From Gracilimonas sp. (GTDB lineage Bacteria; Bacteroidota; Rhodothermia; Balneolales; Balneolaceae): DNA of 64,000 nucleotides. A program made the position numbers and the translations under genes. Positions 1 through 8,952 of this stretch are shown piece after piece. The stretch lies in assembly GCF_017641085.1 (NCBI RefSeq), contig NZ_JAEPPI010000003.1, positions 310,001-374,000 of the forward strand, read 5' to 3'. How positions within the stretch are numbered: position 1 is the stretch's first letter; each line of letters opens with the position of its first letter. The notes beneath the pieces were generated by a model that had not been told where the DNA came from, searched no databases, and saw nothing but the letters and a program-made list of their open reading frames with translations.

Positions 1-705
1 TAAGTCAAAGTTAAATCGGTAGCCTGCTCCCCGTATGGTCTCTATAATCTGATCATTTTTTCCAAGCTTAAAGTCATCAAGATCCTCAAAAGTATCGCTC
101 AGTTTTTGGCGCAGGGTTGATATGGTAGCCTCTATTGTGTTATCGGATACATAGTAGGCCGATCCCCAGACCCTCTCTGCAATCTGGGTTTTTGAGAATA
201 CGGTACCCAAATGGGTCATTAACAACTCAAGCAAAACAAACTCTTTTTGTCTCAAAGTCAGAGACATTCCTCCGACCGTTACATTATGTTTTCGTGCGTC
301 AACTTCAATGGGCCCAATTTTAACTATTTCGGTATTTGAAATATCGGCAGACCGTCGGGATAATGCTCTAATTCGGGCCAGTAATTCATCAAAAGAAAAG
401 GGCTTGCCCATATAATCATCGGCTCCGGCATCCAAGCCAGATACTTTATGGTCAAGATCGCCCAGCGCTGTGAGCATTAACACCGGGAAGTTCCTGTTTT
501 CTTTGCGCCAGTGTTCCAAAATCTCTTTTCCGTCTCGATGAGGCAGTCTCCAGTCTAAAACCACCATATCGTAATCATTAACCAACCCTTGCAGTTCTGC
601 CTCCTCGCCGTCGTGCTGTACTTCTACTACGTATCCTTCTTCCTCCAAGCCTCTTTTTAGTGAGTTTGCAAGCTGCTTTTCGTCTTCTACCAATAGTATC
701 CACAT
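1..705 (-). CDS. OmpR-family response regulator (partial, C-terminal end off window)
   Basis: A two-component DNA-binding response regulator of the OmpR/PhoB/CusR type; 235 codons are visible and the frame is still open at base 1. The receiver domain (about residues 1-115) has the acidic pocket VEDE (6-9), phosphoacceptor D51 in VVLDWRLP, the LTA threonine near 79 and the conserved K101 before PF. The C-terminal half is a winged helix (about 135-235) ending in the typical RGAGYRF motif, so only a few residues can be missing. The start is an ATG at 703-705 followed by an unambiguous receiver start. It is divergent from the cytochrome/porin operon. Family members bind direct repeats with 10-11 bp period, which matches the TTTAAG repeats found before six units here. 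A copper/silver role (CusR/CopR) is inferred from context; its kinase would lie outside the window. Confidence 0.93.
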   Translation of the reverse strand, partial: MWILLVEDEKQLANSLKRGLEEEGYVVEVQHDGEEAELQGLVNDYDMVVLDWRLPHRDGKEILEHWRKENRNFPVLMLTALGDLDHKVSGLDAGADDYMGKPFSFDELLARIRALSRRSADISNTEIVKIGPIEVDARKHNVTVGGMSLTLRQKEFVLLELLMTHLGTVFSKTQIAERVWGSAYYVSDNTIEATISTLRQKLSDTFEDLDDFKLGKNDQIIETIRGAGYRFNFDL

Positions 706-805
706 AACTATAAATTACATTAATGCTTTTTCGAAAGATAGAAATAAAGATTGGAAAACCATTATATAGTGATTCTCACCCCAGGCTGACGAATTTAAAG
801 GCAGA

Positions 806-822
806 TTTAAGGTTAATTTAAG
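806..822 (+). promoter_or_regulatory. TTTAAG direct-repeat operator, site 1
   Basis: TTTAAG at 806-811 and again at 817-822, an 11-bp period. A degenerate third copy (TTAAAG) sits at 795-800 in the same phase. It lies in the divergent spacer between the response regulator and the cytochrome/porin operon that starts at 908. The same motif precedes five other units. Binding by the neighbouring OmpR-type regulator is inferred. Confidence 0.7.
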
Positions 823-907
823 GTTCGGAGGCTAAATTAATTTGATGTTGAACTTTACTTAAAATCTCATTCATTACTGTTTTAATGAATACTTAAAAAT
901 CCAAGCT

Positions 908-1342
908 ATGATAAAAAATACATATAACTTAAGAATAGTAACTTTCTCACTATTTCTTTTGGGCTTTAGTTTATTGGCAAGTCCACAAATTATTTTGGCT
1001 CAAGATAGTTCATGGGTAGCTCCGGAAGAAGCGCAAAAATTGGAAAATACACTGGAAAAATCCGAACGGGTGCTCAAAGCCGGTAAACAGATCTTTGCCC
1101 AGCTTTGCTCGGTTTGTCATGGCAAAGCCGGAGCAGGGGATGGTGTAACTGCTGCAGCACTAAACCCGAAACCGGCAGATTTGACTTCGGAAGCCATTCA
1201 AGAGCAAACCGATGGTGAAATTTATTGGAAAATGTGGGAAGGACGACCGCCTATGCCCGGCTTTAAAAAACAACTTTCGGAACAGCAGGCTTGGGCGGTA
1301 GTACACTACATCCGTTCTTTAAACACCGATACCGATAATTAA
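908..1342 (+). CDS. Periplasmic mono-heme cytochrome c
   Basis: A 144-residue secreted class I cytochrome c. A signal peptide occupies roughly residues 1-32 (hydrophobic core, AQ cleavage). One heme site is present, CSVCH at 67-71, followed by the GAGDG turn typical of short cytochrome c domains, and M116 in PPMPGF is the probable sixth heme ligand. It should carry electrons in the periplasm. It is the first gene of a probable operon with the outer-membrane barrel protein 33 bases downstream and a second heme protein beyond it, all behind operator site 1. The redox partner is not evident; link to the downstream multicopper oxidase or to metal stress is inferred from context only. Confidence 0.88.
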   Translation: MIKNTYNLRIVTFSLFLLGFSLLASPQIILAQDSSWVAPEEAQKLENTLEKSERVLKAGKQIFAQLCSVCHGKAGAGDGVTAAALNPKPADLTSEAIQEQTDGEIYWKMWEGRPPMPGFKKQLSEQQAWAVVHYIRSLNTDTDN

Positions 1343-1375
1343 TTCAATCCAAAATTTAAACAAAGAAGTTTGACG

Positions 1376-2650
1376 ATGGAAAAAAAACTACTACTGCTAG
1401 TATTTACTCTAGTGCTTTTCGCGGGTCCCGCATTAGCCCAATCCTACAACGACGAGGCAAAGGAAGACCTGGAATCCCTTAAGCCCGGCACTACCAATTT
1501 TTTATTGCGGGGATATTCACATGCCGGATTTCAATCTATTGATGGCAACAGCTCTTTTGTAAGCGGGCAATACGCCCCCATTTTAATGTGGAAACAAGGC
1601 GATAAAATTCTTTTCGAGAGTGAACTCGAAATTGAATTTGAGGGCGATGGTGTTCAGTTTGCCCTGGAGTATGCTAATATATCATACATCTTAAATGATT
1701 ATGCCATACTTAGGGTCGGTAATTTTCTGACCCCCTTCGGTACCTTTAACGACAGGATTCACCCGGCGTGGATAAACAAATTATCAACGGCACCCTTGGG
1801 AATGGGACACGACCCTGTTGGGCCAACCAGCGAATTTGGCGCTGAATTAAGAGGCGCGGCTGATCTTGGAAGTTCTAAGTTTAATTACTCACTGTATTTG
1901 TCGAATGGTTCCATACTTTCAGTACACGATGAAGATTCAACAACAGCCCCGGAAGTCAGCCTGAGTGGGTTGAACTTTGAGGATAATAATAATGAAAAGG
2001 CTGTTGGAGGAAGATTTGGCTTTTTACCTTTTAATAATTCTGCCCTGGAATTAGGGGTATCTGCGCAATACACCTCAAATATTGCAAATAAAGACTTTGA
2101 ATATGGCTCGGTAGGCATGTTAAATTACGCGTTTGACCTGTCTTTCGTAAAAAACAGCATTCAACCCATTAAAGGTAATATTGATGTTAAGGCTCAATGG
2201 AACCAATCCAACATTGATGAATTTGAATTGGTTTTACCCGATGGCGACGAGCTTATTTTCGATCAAAAAAGAAGTGCCTATTACGCTCAGATAGCTTACC
2301 GCCCCTCACTTTCAAGCAGCCCTTTTTTGAGCAAGCTTGAATTTGTGGGCCGATACTCAGGTATCGACTTACCAGAGGGCCCTGATGAACATGGGGATGA
2401 GCCCGCCACGCCCAAAATATCAGACAATGGTGCCGGTAACAGCTTGCGTTCAAAATCTTTATTTACCCCGGAAGTTGTTGGGGGCGGTGAAGAAGAGGAA
2501 GTTCACAATGAAGGTGACCGCACCCAGATAGCATTCGGTGTTAATTACTGGATAACATGGCGTTCGGTCATAAAATTCAGTTATCAGATAACCGACAACA
2601 ATGAAGAGGCCTTTTCGGGCATCTACCTCCATTACGCTTTAGGATTTTAA
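1376..2650 (+). CDS. Outer-membrane beta-barrel (porin-like) protein
   Basis: About 424 residues with an N-terminal signal peptide ending ALAQ. The body has alternating aromatic and polar strands, many short Gly/Asn/Asp turns and a C-terminal aromatic residue (LGF), as in outer-membrane barrels. I chose ATG 1376 over the in-frame TTG at 1370 because the signal peptide begins there. An acidic/His-rich loop near residues 335-385, with several Glu and His residues, could contact cations. It resembles hypothetical porins found beside cytochromes and metal-resistance genes, but I cannot place it in a named substrate family. It sits between two small cytochrome genes, with 20 bases to the next one. 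Confidence 0.75.
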   Translation: MEKKLLLLVFTLVLFAGPALAQSYNDEAKEDLESLKPGTTNFLLRGYSHAGFQSIDGNSSFVSGQYAPILMWKQGDKILFESELEIEFEGDGVQFALEYANISYILNDYAILRVGNFLTPFGTFNDRIHPAWINKLSTAPLGMGHDPVGPTSEFGAELRGAADLGSSKFNYSLYLSNGSILSVHDEDSTTAPEVSLSGLNFEDNNNEKAVGGRFGFLPFNNSALELGVSAQYTSNIANKDFEYGSVGMLNYAFDLSFVKNSIQPIKGNIDVKAQWNQSNIDEFELVLPDGDELIFDQKRSAYYAQIAYRPSLSSSPFLSKLEFVGRYSGIDLPEGPDEHGDEPATPKISDNGAGNSLRSKSLFTPEVVGGGEEEEVHNEGDRTQIAFGVNYWITWRSVIKFSYQITDNNEEAFSGIYLHYALGF

Positions 2651-2669
2651 CACTTAAATAATTACCACT

Positions 2670-2987
2670 ATGAAATTTTCAGGCATTTCAAAATTATTAA
2701 CCATAGTAATTTTAACAACCTTAGCTTTTACAACGTACAGTTGCAGCACAAGCAAAGAAGCCACCGGGACTGCCTCAAATGACGGCTTGGATGATTTGTC
2801 GTTTACTGTAGAAAAATCAGGGGCTGTTTTGTGGGGCGAAACTTGCGGGAATTGCCATAACGCACCAGACCCGACGGCTTTCAGCGACCGGGAATGGGAT
2901 GCTATCGGCTCTCATATGCGAATCCGCGCCGGCCTGACGGCTGATGAGACGAAGAAAATCGTCACATTTCTGCAGCAAAGTAATTAA
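2670..2987 (+). CDS. Small cytochrome c-like lipoprotein
   Basis: A 105-residue lipoprotein: hydrophobic leader, lipobox ending at C25 (TTYSC). A single heme motif, CGNCH, is at residues 59-63, and M83 in SHMRIRAGL is a candidate distal ligand. The fold seems minimal: only one helix (DETKKIVTFL) follows. Members of this kind dock on membranes and pass electrons to partners. It lies in the same operon as the larger cytochrome and the barrel protein, with 19 bases to the next gene start. Confidence 0.8.
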   Translation: MKFSGISKLLTIVILTTLAFTTYSCSTSKEATGTASNDGLDDLSFTVEKSGAVLWGETCGNCHNAPDPTAFSDREWDAIGSHMRIRAGLTADETKKIVTFLQQSN

Positions 2988-3006
2988 GTCAGAACCCAAT
3001 ATAATT

Positions 3007-3630
3007 ATGGCAAAGGTAAAATTAATATCATTAATTTTAATGACTTTATTTCTGTATCAGGGGTGTATTACAACTGCAGAATCTGGAGAAGAGTCTGAAA
3101 TTATATATCCAATGTTCGTAGACAACAACTCGAATAATATCAATGATTATGTAGAGCAGACAACGCACGAACCGGGTCCGGGCACGGTATCATCAAAAAG
3201 CTCCACAGATAATGGTAACTCTCATGGTGAACCCGGGCATTCCTTTACCGATGACAATGAAGATGGTATCTGCGACTATGCTCAAGATGGAAGTCCAACT
3301 TGGCATGGACCTGGTTTCATTGATGATAATGAAAACGGTATCTGCGATTACTGGGATGAATCCCATTCCATGCACAGCCGGCACGAGGGAATGCGCTTTC
3401 ACGATGAGAATGAAAACCATATCAATGATTACTTCGAGGAGGAAATGCATTGGGGAGCAGGCCATAAATTTATTGATGCGGATGGAGACGGAATTTGTGA
3501 CCTTGCCCAAGACGGCAGTCCCACTTGGCATGGCCCTGGGTTTGTGGATATGAACGGCAATGGCATGAGCGACCACTGGGAAAACGGTGGACGCGGACAC
3601 GGCGGCATGATGGGTGGAGGACACAATTAA
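3007..3630 (+). CDS. Lipoprotein with EF-hand-like acidic repeats
   Basis: A 207-residue predicted lipoprotein. I chose ATG 3007, because it opens a leader with a lipobox (YQGC); an upstream in-frame ATG at 2944 lies inside the previous gene. The mature part is built of about seven repeats of the kind DxNxDGICDY, i.e. calcium-loop-like D-x-[DN]-x-[DN]-G motifs, separated by Trp/His/Gly segments; the segment AQDGSPTWHGPGF occurs twice almost unchanged. It ends in a Gly/Met/His tail (GGRGHGGMMGGGHN). Divalent cation binding is likely, but whether calcium or a transition metal is unknown. I know no named family with this architecture. Confidence 0.72.
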   Translation: MAKVKLISLILMTLFLYQGCITTAESGEESEIIYPMFVDNNSNNINDYVEQTTHEPGPGTVSSKSSTDNGNSHGEPGHSFTDDNEDGICDYAQDGSPTWHGPGFIDDNENGICDYWDESHSMHSRHEGMRFHDENENHINDYFEEEMHWGAGHKFIDADGDGICDLAQDGSPTWHGPGFVDMNGNGMSDHWENGGRGHGGMMGGGHN

Positions 3631-3677
3631 ATTAAAGAAAGATAACATAACGTGACAATTTATAACGGCCGACTATA

Positions 3678-4241
3678 ATGAAAATTCGAACTCCTCATTT
3701 ACTTTCTCTAATCATATTACCTCTGTTTCTTAACGGATGTATGACTATGGGCTGGGGCGGCCATTACAATAATGGCAGCAGTCAGCCGGCGGATCAACAG
3801 GCAAATCTGATCAAGGAGCAGCAAGTAGCAAATCAGACGGTTCGGGCAACATTCCCTTCTACTGAAGCAGGTCAACAAGTTCATTTTGAACTGGAAACAA
3901 TCTCTCAGGATACTACCAATACACCTATTGAATCAGTAGTCCTGGAAATACAAAATCCAGGAAACTCCGGCTTGCCTCTCGCCACCACCACGGTTAAACC
4001 CGATCCTACCTTAAGCCGTCAAGGATACTGGATCATTCCTTATAGATTTGCAGAATCGGGAACTTATCAAATAACTTTTATAGTAAATTTGAACACAAAA
4101 AAATCTTCGTCACCTCATTCTATTTCTTCACACTTGATGGATTCAGAATCAGTTGCCAAATATAATAGGTATAACCCCTTCCCATGGGTCGCTAGTAGTG
4201 CAATAATGGTTGGCTTTATGGTGTGGATGATGGCCAATTAA
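3678..4241 (+). CDS. Lipoprotein of unknown function with C-terminal membrane segment
   Basis: A 187-residue protein with lipobox LNGC (C21), a Met/Gly/His-containing N-terminus, a central beta-rich region (about 55-140) that looks like an immunoglobulin-like or FixH/YtkA-like sandwich, and a hydrophobic C-terminal stretch (about 168-187). The last gene of the cytochrome/porin operon, 47 bases after the EF-hand-like lipoprotein. I do not recognise the family. Its position directly before the copper oxidase suggests a periplasmic metal-stress role. Confidence 0.62.
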   Translation: MKIRTPHLLSLIILPLFLNGCMTMGWGGHYNNGSSQPADQQANLIKEQQVANQTVRATFPSTEAGQQVHFELETISQDTTNTPIESVVLEIQNPGNSGLPLATTTVKPDPTLSRQGYWIIPYRFAESGTYQITFIVNLNTKKSSSPHSISSHLMDSESVAKYNRYNPFPWVASSAIMVGFMVWMMAN

Positions 4242-4278
4242 TCCTTCTCCCTACGCCACCAATCAAACGCATTTCGTC

Positions 4279-4295
4279 TTTAAGCTTAATTTAAG
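4279..4295 (+). promoter_or_regulatory. TTTAAG direct-repeat operator, site 2
   Basis: TTTAAG at 4279-4284 and 4290-4295, 11-bp period, about 150 bases before the copper oxidase gene at 4449. The sequence TTAGCTT follows about 20 bases downstream; TTAGCTT also follows sites 3 and 4. Marks an independent promoter for the copAB pair. Confidence 0.7.
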
Positions 4296-4448
4296 GTTCA
4301 CCATTTATATTACAAATTAGCTTAAAAGCCTATGAGTTAACTGTCAACTTCCTACATGTTAAAGCACAGAATCGAAGAGTATATTTAAAAAACTTATTAT
4401 AAGTTCAACTTATGCGTTTGTTCTTCTTAACAAAAAAGTTTCAATTTA

Positions 4449-6254
4449 ATGAGTAAAGATTCGAAAACTATATCCCGCCGAAAATTCCTTCGCTATACTG
4501 CTTCTTTGGGGGCAGTAGCAGGTATTAGTTCTATTCTTCCTGCATATGCCTTCAAGAATTTTAATATTGAAAAAGAAGTACTGACTCCTTCAGGCCCTAA
4601 AAATACACTTGATTTAACTATTGAATCTATCCCTATTGAAATAGAAGGTAAAAAATCAAAAGCAATAGGGATTAATGGTAAAGTTCCAGGCCCGCTAATC
4701 CGCTTAAAAGAAGGAGAAGATGTTCTCTTGCGTGTTACAAATAATTTGGATGAAGACACTTCCATTCACTGGCATGGCATTATTTTACCGTTTCAGATGG
4801 ATGGCGTTCCCGGAGTAAGTTTTGATGGAATTAAACCCGGGGAGACTTTTGAATACAAATATCCTGTTAAACAGAATGGAACGTATTGGTATCACAGCCA
4901 TTCAAAATTACAGGAACAACTGGGGCATTATGGACCCATGATTATTGACCCGGCTAATGAAGACCCGGTTGAATTTGACCGTGAATACCCCGTTATACTT
5001 TCTGACTGGACGTTTGAAAGTCCTTATAAAGTGCTAAGTAAGCTTAAAAAAGCTGAGGGTTACTATAACTACCAACAACGGGATTTAGGCGAATTCTTCC
5101 AAGATGTGAAAAAAGATGGTTTTGGCGATGCAATGAGGAATTACCTTTCATTCGCTAAAATGAGAATGAGTGCTACCGACCTCGCTGATATTACCGGGGC
5201 TACCTATACTTACCTAATGAACGGGATGGGGCCGGATTCAAATTGGAATGCCTTGTTCAACAAAAATGAAAAAGTTCGATTACGTTTTATAAATGCTTCA
5301 GCCGGCTCCATGTTTGATGTACGCATTCCCGGACTTAAGATGACTGTTGTGCAAGCTGATGGCCAAAATGTTGAGCCCACCCCCGTGGATGAATTCCGTA
5401 TCGGCATCGCTGAAACTTATGATGTGATCGTCGAACCCAATGAAGAAAAACCATTTACTATCTTTGCTGAATCGTTGGATCGAAGTGGCTATGCACGTGG
5501 TACTCTGGCGCCCCGCGAAGGGATGGAAGCCCCTGTGCCCGAGCTACGGCCACGTCCTGAACGCAGCATGAAAGACATGGGAATGAAAATGGATATGGCC
5601 GGCATGGATATGGATGGTAGCATGAACATGGAAGGCATGGGCCATGATGGACACGGGGATATGAAGATGGATCACAGTGGCATGTCGATGACCAACAAAG
5701 CAGCTGAACCTGTTAAACACGGCCCGAACCACCATGGTATTGGTGCCGCGGCTATCGCCAACTACCAGTTTGACCGACTGGATGAACCTGGCATCGGGCT
5801 TGGTAAGGATGGGCGAAAAGTGCTGGTATATAGGGATCTTAAAAGTCTTGAACCAAATATAGATAAGCGTCAGCCTGAACGGGAAGTAGAATTGCATCTG
5901 ACCGGAAACATGGAGCGTTATATGTGGTCGTTTGATGGAAAAGAATTCCATGAAGTTAATGGGCCTATTGAATTTCAACACAATGAACGCCTGCGTTTAA
6001 CATTGGTCAACGATACTATGATGGAACATCCAATTCACTTACATGGAATGTGGATGGAACTGGAAAATGGGAATGGCAACTATAATCCCAGAAAACACAC
6101 ACTATTAGTACAACCCGCTCAAAGGATTTCAGCTCTGGTAACTCCACGCGATAAAGGGCGTTGGGCCTTCCACTGCCACATTCTGTATCACATGGAAATG
6201 GGAATGTTTAGAGTGGTTCAGGTAAGTGATGAAGATGGAGGTATCTACGGATGA
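4449..6254 (+). CDS. copA: Copper resistance multicopper oxidase CopA/PcoA type
   Basis: A 601-residue periplasmic multicopper oxidase that in this family oxidises Cu(I) and sequesters copper. A Tat signal is present (SRRKFL, residues 9-14). Copper ligands: HWHG 107-110, WYHSH 147-151, HPIHLHG near 530, and HCH 575-577 with H581 and axial M586 in the final HCHxxxHxxxM motif. Between cupredoxin domains 2 and 3 is a Met/His-rich insert (about residues 375-415, many MDM and GMGH units), diagnostic of the PcoA/CopA branch as opposed to laccases. It overlaps copB by 4 bases (ATGA) and lies under operator site 2. Distinct from the shorter oxidase at 49288. Confidence 0.95.
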   Translation: MSKDSKTISRRKFLRYTASLGAVAGISSILPAYAFKNFNIEKEVLTPSGPKNTLDLTIESIPIEIEGKKSKAIGINGKVPGPLIRLKEGEDVLLRVTNNLDEDTSIHWHGIILPFQMDGVPGVSFDGIKPGETFEYKYPVKQNGTYWYHSHSKLQEQLGHYGPMIIDPANEDPVEFDREYPVILSDWTFESPYKVLSKLKKAEGYYNYQQRDLGEFFQDVKKDGFGDAMRNYLSFAKMRMSATDLADITGATYTYLMNGMGPDSNWNALFNKNEKVRLRFINASAGSMFDVRIPGLKMTVVQADGQNVEPTPVDEFRIGIAETYDVIVEPNEEKPFTIFAESLDRSGYARGTLAPREGMEAPVPELRPRPERSMKDMGMKMDMAGMDMDGSMNMEGMGHDGHGDMKMDHSGMSMTNKAAEPVKHGPNHHGIGAAAIANYQFDRLDEPGIGLGKDGRKVLVYRDLKSLEPNIDKRQPEREVELHLTGNMERYMWSFDGKEFHEVNGPIEFQHNERLRLTLVNDTMMEHPIHLHGMWMELENGNGNYNPRKHTLLVQPAQRISALVTPRDKGRWAFHCHILYHMEMGMFRVVQVSDEDGGIYG

Positions 6255-7075
6255 AATCAATAACAAGAATAAAAATAAAAGTTGAATTACTATTAACTCT
6301 GATGAATTTAACTATTAAAAAAATTCGACCAAAAATAGCATTAGCTCTTTTTATGTTTTCATTATTATTGGGGACAAATTCGGTAATTGCCCAAAAAGCC
6401 CCTCCATTTAGTAATGATATCATGCCGGATAATAAAACCTATTATTTTTTCCAGGCTGACCGCTTTGAGTTTTACTCAATTGGGGATCCAGGTCCGATTG
6501 TGTGGGATGCCCAGGGTTATATTGGCAAAGACATCAATAAATTTTGGTTTAAGGCAGAAGGGGAAGCCCTTACTACTGAGCGTGAAGGCGAAATGGAATT
6601 TCAAGGGTTATATAGCCGTGCTATAACTTCCTATTTTGACATTCAGGCCGGTTTAAGATATGATTTAGCTTATAACGATACAGAAGATAATTCCAGAGGC
6701 TTTGCTGTCATTGGAATTCAAGGGCTTGCGCCTTACTTATTCGAAGTGGACGGAAGTTTTCAGCTTAGTGAAGATGGAGATATTTCTGCTTCTTTTGAAG
6801 GGGAAATTGATTTATTAGTAACACAAAGGTTGATTGCACAACCACGTTTTGCAACTAATTTGGCCTTACAGGAAGTTGAAGAATGGGGGGTCGGTTCTGG
6901 TATTAATAATGTTCAGCTTGGTTTTAGACTCAGGTATGAGATCCGACGTGAGTTTGCTCCTTATGTGGGTATATCGTGGAACCAAAAACTTGGTAGCACC
7001 GCTGACTTTGCCCGTCTAGAAGATGGAGATGTAAGTGCCTTTGGCCTTGTTGGCGGCGTTCGCATGTGGTTTTAA
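6251..7075 (+). CDS. copB: Copper resistance protein B (outer membrane)
   Basis: A 274-residue CopB/PcoB family outer-membrane barrel, the usual partner of CopA. It keeps the family hallmarks: the DRFEFY segment near the start, beta-rich repeats with ERE/EGE acidic turns, an AYVGISW-type strand (here APYVGISWNQKLG) and the final aromatic GGVRMWF. ATG 6251 overlaps the copA stop and is preceded by GGAGG at good distance; ATG 6302 gives a tidier signal peptide but has no visible ribosome-binding site. Unlike many proteobacterial CopB proteins it lacks a Met/His-rich N-terminal extension. Transcription likely ends at the terminator at 7180. Confidence 0.92.
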   Translation: MKSITRIKIKVELLLTLMNLTIKKIRPKIALALFMFSLLLGTNSVIAQKAPPFSNDIMPDNKTYYFFQADRFEFYSIGDPGPIVWDAQGYIGKDINKFWFKAEGEALTTEREGEMEFQGLYSRAITSYFDIQAGLRYDLAYNDTEDNSRGFAVIGIQGLAPYLFEVDGSFQLSEDGDISASFEGEIDLLVTQRLIAQPRFATNLALQEVEEWGVGSGINNVQLGFRLRYEIRREFAPYVGISWNQKLGSTADFARLEDGDVSAFGLVGGVRMWF

Positions 7076-7179
7076 TTCCCGGAAAATTTTTCAGCGGTTA
7101 AGCAAACACCGGTTAGATCAATAATGAAAGAAACACCAATAGCACAATTTCCCTGACATTTATTTGTACCCCAAAAATG

Positions 7180-7216
7180 TGCGCCCGGTTCTGATACGGC
7201 CGGGCGCATTTTTTTT
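7180..7216 (+). terminator. Rho-independent terminator after copAB
   Basis: A perfect 9-bp GC-rich stem (TGCGCCCGG at 7180-7188 with CCGGGCGCA at 7200-7208), an 11-base loop and a run of eight T. It separates copAB from the convergent dehydrogenase gene. Confidence 0.93.
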
Positions 7217-7269
7217 GCGTGCCCATTAAATGGTTATCGTTCAAATTCAAGTAAAATGGGGTATTCTGA

Positions 7270-8037
7270 TTAGGAAGTCATGCCACCGTCAACGGGATTA
7301 ATAGTACCTGTGACGTAACTACTTTCATCGCTCGCTAGGAACAGCATCATATTTGCAACGTCTTGATTATCCGCATACCTCTTCAGTGGAATCATGGATT
7401 CAAACTGTTCTTTAGCCTGATCTGCATTATCAGGCGAAAATCCGCTTTCCAAAGATCGCATCATTCGATTATCTACTGGAGCAGGATTTACCGTATTCAC
7501 TCTAATGTTTTTTGGAGCTCCTTCTTTAGCGGCTTCACGCATTAGCCCAATTACTGCATGTTTGCTTGTCGTATATGCTGACATATTTCCCGTTCCCATG
7601 AGCCCCGCTACAGAAGATGTAATTATGATACTCCCTCCATTTCGTTTCTCAATTTCTGGAAACGCACTTTTGATGGCATAAAACGGCCCCTTTACATTGA
7701 TGTCAATGACCTTATCAAAAGTATCAGCTGGGTAATCTACAATGGACTTCACCTCTCCTTCGATACCCGCATTAGCCAGTAGTATGTCTAATCCTCCAAA
7801 TGCTTCAACAGTTTTCTGAACGGCTTTTCTATTGTCTTCCAAAGAAGAAACATCGCATGTTATATAATTAACGCGATCAGGCTCCCCAATTTTTTCACTG
7901 ATTTCTTTCAATGCTTCTTCGTCTACATCAGCTAACATCACTGAGGCACCTTCTTTAACGAATAATTCTGCTGTGGTTGAACCAATGCCTCCAGCTCCTC
8001 CAGTTACAAGTGCCACTTTATTATCTAAGCGTCCCAT
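7270..8037 (-). CDS. Short-chain dehydrogenase/reductase (FabG-like)
   Basis: A 255-residue classical SDR. The Rossmann cofactor motif TGGAGGIG is at about residues 12-19, the NAG motif in LLANAGIEG near 90, and the catalytic S...YxxxK near 142-159 (SSVAG, YTTSK). An Asp after the second strand (ADVDEE) suggests NAD rather than NADP preference. The end (SYVTGTINPVDGGMTS) is typical. Substrate cannot be told from sequence. It stands alone, convergent to copAB, and has no obvious link with metal resistance. Confidence 0.93.
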   Translation of the reverse strand: MGRLDNKVALVTGGAGGIGSTTAELFVKEGASVMLADVDEEALKEISEKIGEPDRVNYITCDVSSLEDNRKAVQKTVEAFGGLDILLANAGIEGEVKSIVDYPADTFDKVIDINVKGPFYAIKSAFPEIEKRNGGSIIITSSVAGLMGTGNMSAYTTSKHAVIGLMREAAKEGAPKNIRVNTVNPAPVDNRMMRSLESGFSPDNADQAKEQFESMIPLKRYADNQDVANMMLFLASDESSYVTGTINPVDGGMTS

Positions 8038-8439
8038 TTGTTCTCTTTTTTTAATTGAAATTGCAATTATTAAACATCTTTTAACTTCAAAAAATTCAAA
8101 TAAAGTTAACGGTAACTGTAGCGTTGCATTTGATAAGCGAAGTCTCTGAAAAATCTCAAGATTACGTTATTCTAGGCCCGGCAGTGGTCGAAACAAGCTC
8201 TATCCGTATGCTGATAGTTTTTGAGAACTGGCAGGTTTGTCACTCTCAAGGAATCATAAGAACGGAAACTTCAAATTGTGTTTAGATTCAAATCATATGG
8301 CCGCCCACTGTTTTGAAAGACTTCTAAGCATGAAATTAAAAGACCCTCGATTATAAACTAAGACATTTTCAACTGACTCCAAGCTCCCTGTTAACTAAGG
8401 CAGTACCATAATCAGGCCATCACTGCTTCAGCTTCAATT
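8038..8439. other. Intergenic region, no gene seen
   Basis: About 400 bases between the divergent dehydrogenase and the small Cys/His protein. It must hold promoters for both sides. I see no TTTAAG repeat, no RNA gene and no convincing short coding frame. Confidence 0.5.
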
Positions 8440-8835
8440 TTGGGGTATTACAAATTAGTGATATTTTACTCCCATTCACTTCAGCATTTTTACATCCCAA
8501 AAATAGATATCTGGTTGACAAATATACTATTCACATATCTTAACTTATTGTTGATTCTGATTACCACTGTCAGCCTCACTGTTTCCACATTCCATTCCCA
8601 TCATGATATTCAATGGAACCGTTCGATAAAGCATGCTGATACCGGACATACATTAACAGTCGATTCTTCGCAATGTCCTGTTTGCGGCTATCTGTTTAAA
8701 GCCGGTTCGGTTCCGGCTGTATCTTCCACACAGGTTCTGGCCAAATCAACCTTTATCCAGGGCTCAGCTTCATTAGCTTTTCTGTCATACTTCCAAAACC
8801 CGGTTTCAGGCCGGTCTCCTCCCGCTTCGAGCTAA
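8440..8835 (+). CDS. Small secreted Cys/His protein upstream of a TonB receptor
   Basis: Up to 131 residues; the reading frame has no ATG, so the start is uncertain: TTG 8440, GTG 8458 or TTG 8515 are possible. A hydrophobic segment (about 26-50) acts as leader or anchor, followed by HSHHD, a CPVC pair near 84 and a short C-terminal motif RSPPAS. Small proteins with a CPxC pair and RAPP-like end often precede TonB receptor genes in Bacteroidota-like genomes. The gene lies about 115 bases before the receptor start. A role in metal binding or delivery is inferred from the Cys/His content and the neighbour. Confidence 0.6.
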   Translation: MGYYKLVIFYSHSLQHFYIPKIDIWLTNILFTYLNLLLILITTVSLTVSTFHSHHDIQWNRSIKHADTGHTLTVDSSQCPVCGYLFKAGSVPAVSSTQVLAKSTFIQGSASLAFLSYFQNPVSGRSPPASS

Positions 8836-8952
8836 CTTCTTTCTTTTCAATCTTATTTATATAAACACATGATGGATGATATTTCTTCAATCATGTGGCT
8901 TAATTTTATAAATAGGCTAACCTGTTCATTTTTTTACATTCAGCTTAAAGCC

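Noticed and set aside
135-323. Small plus-strand open frame
   Set aside because: It is antisense to the response regulator's DNA-binding domain and has no features of its own.
2944-3006. Upstream extension of the EF-hand-like lipoprotein
   Set aside because: It overlaps the previous cytochrome gene and would bury the lipoprotein leader; ATG 3007 is better.
7180-7216. Riboswitch or attenuator
   Set aside because: A short simple GC hairpin with eight T, downstream of copAB and before a convergent gene, is a plain terminator.
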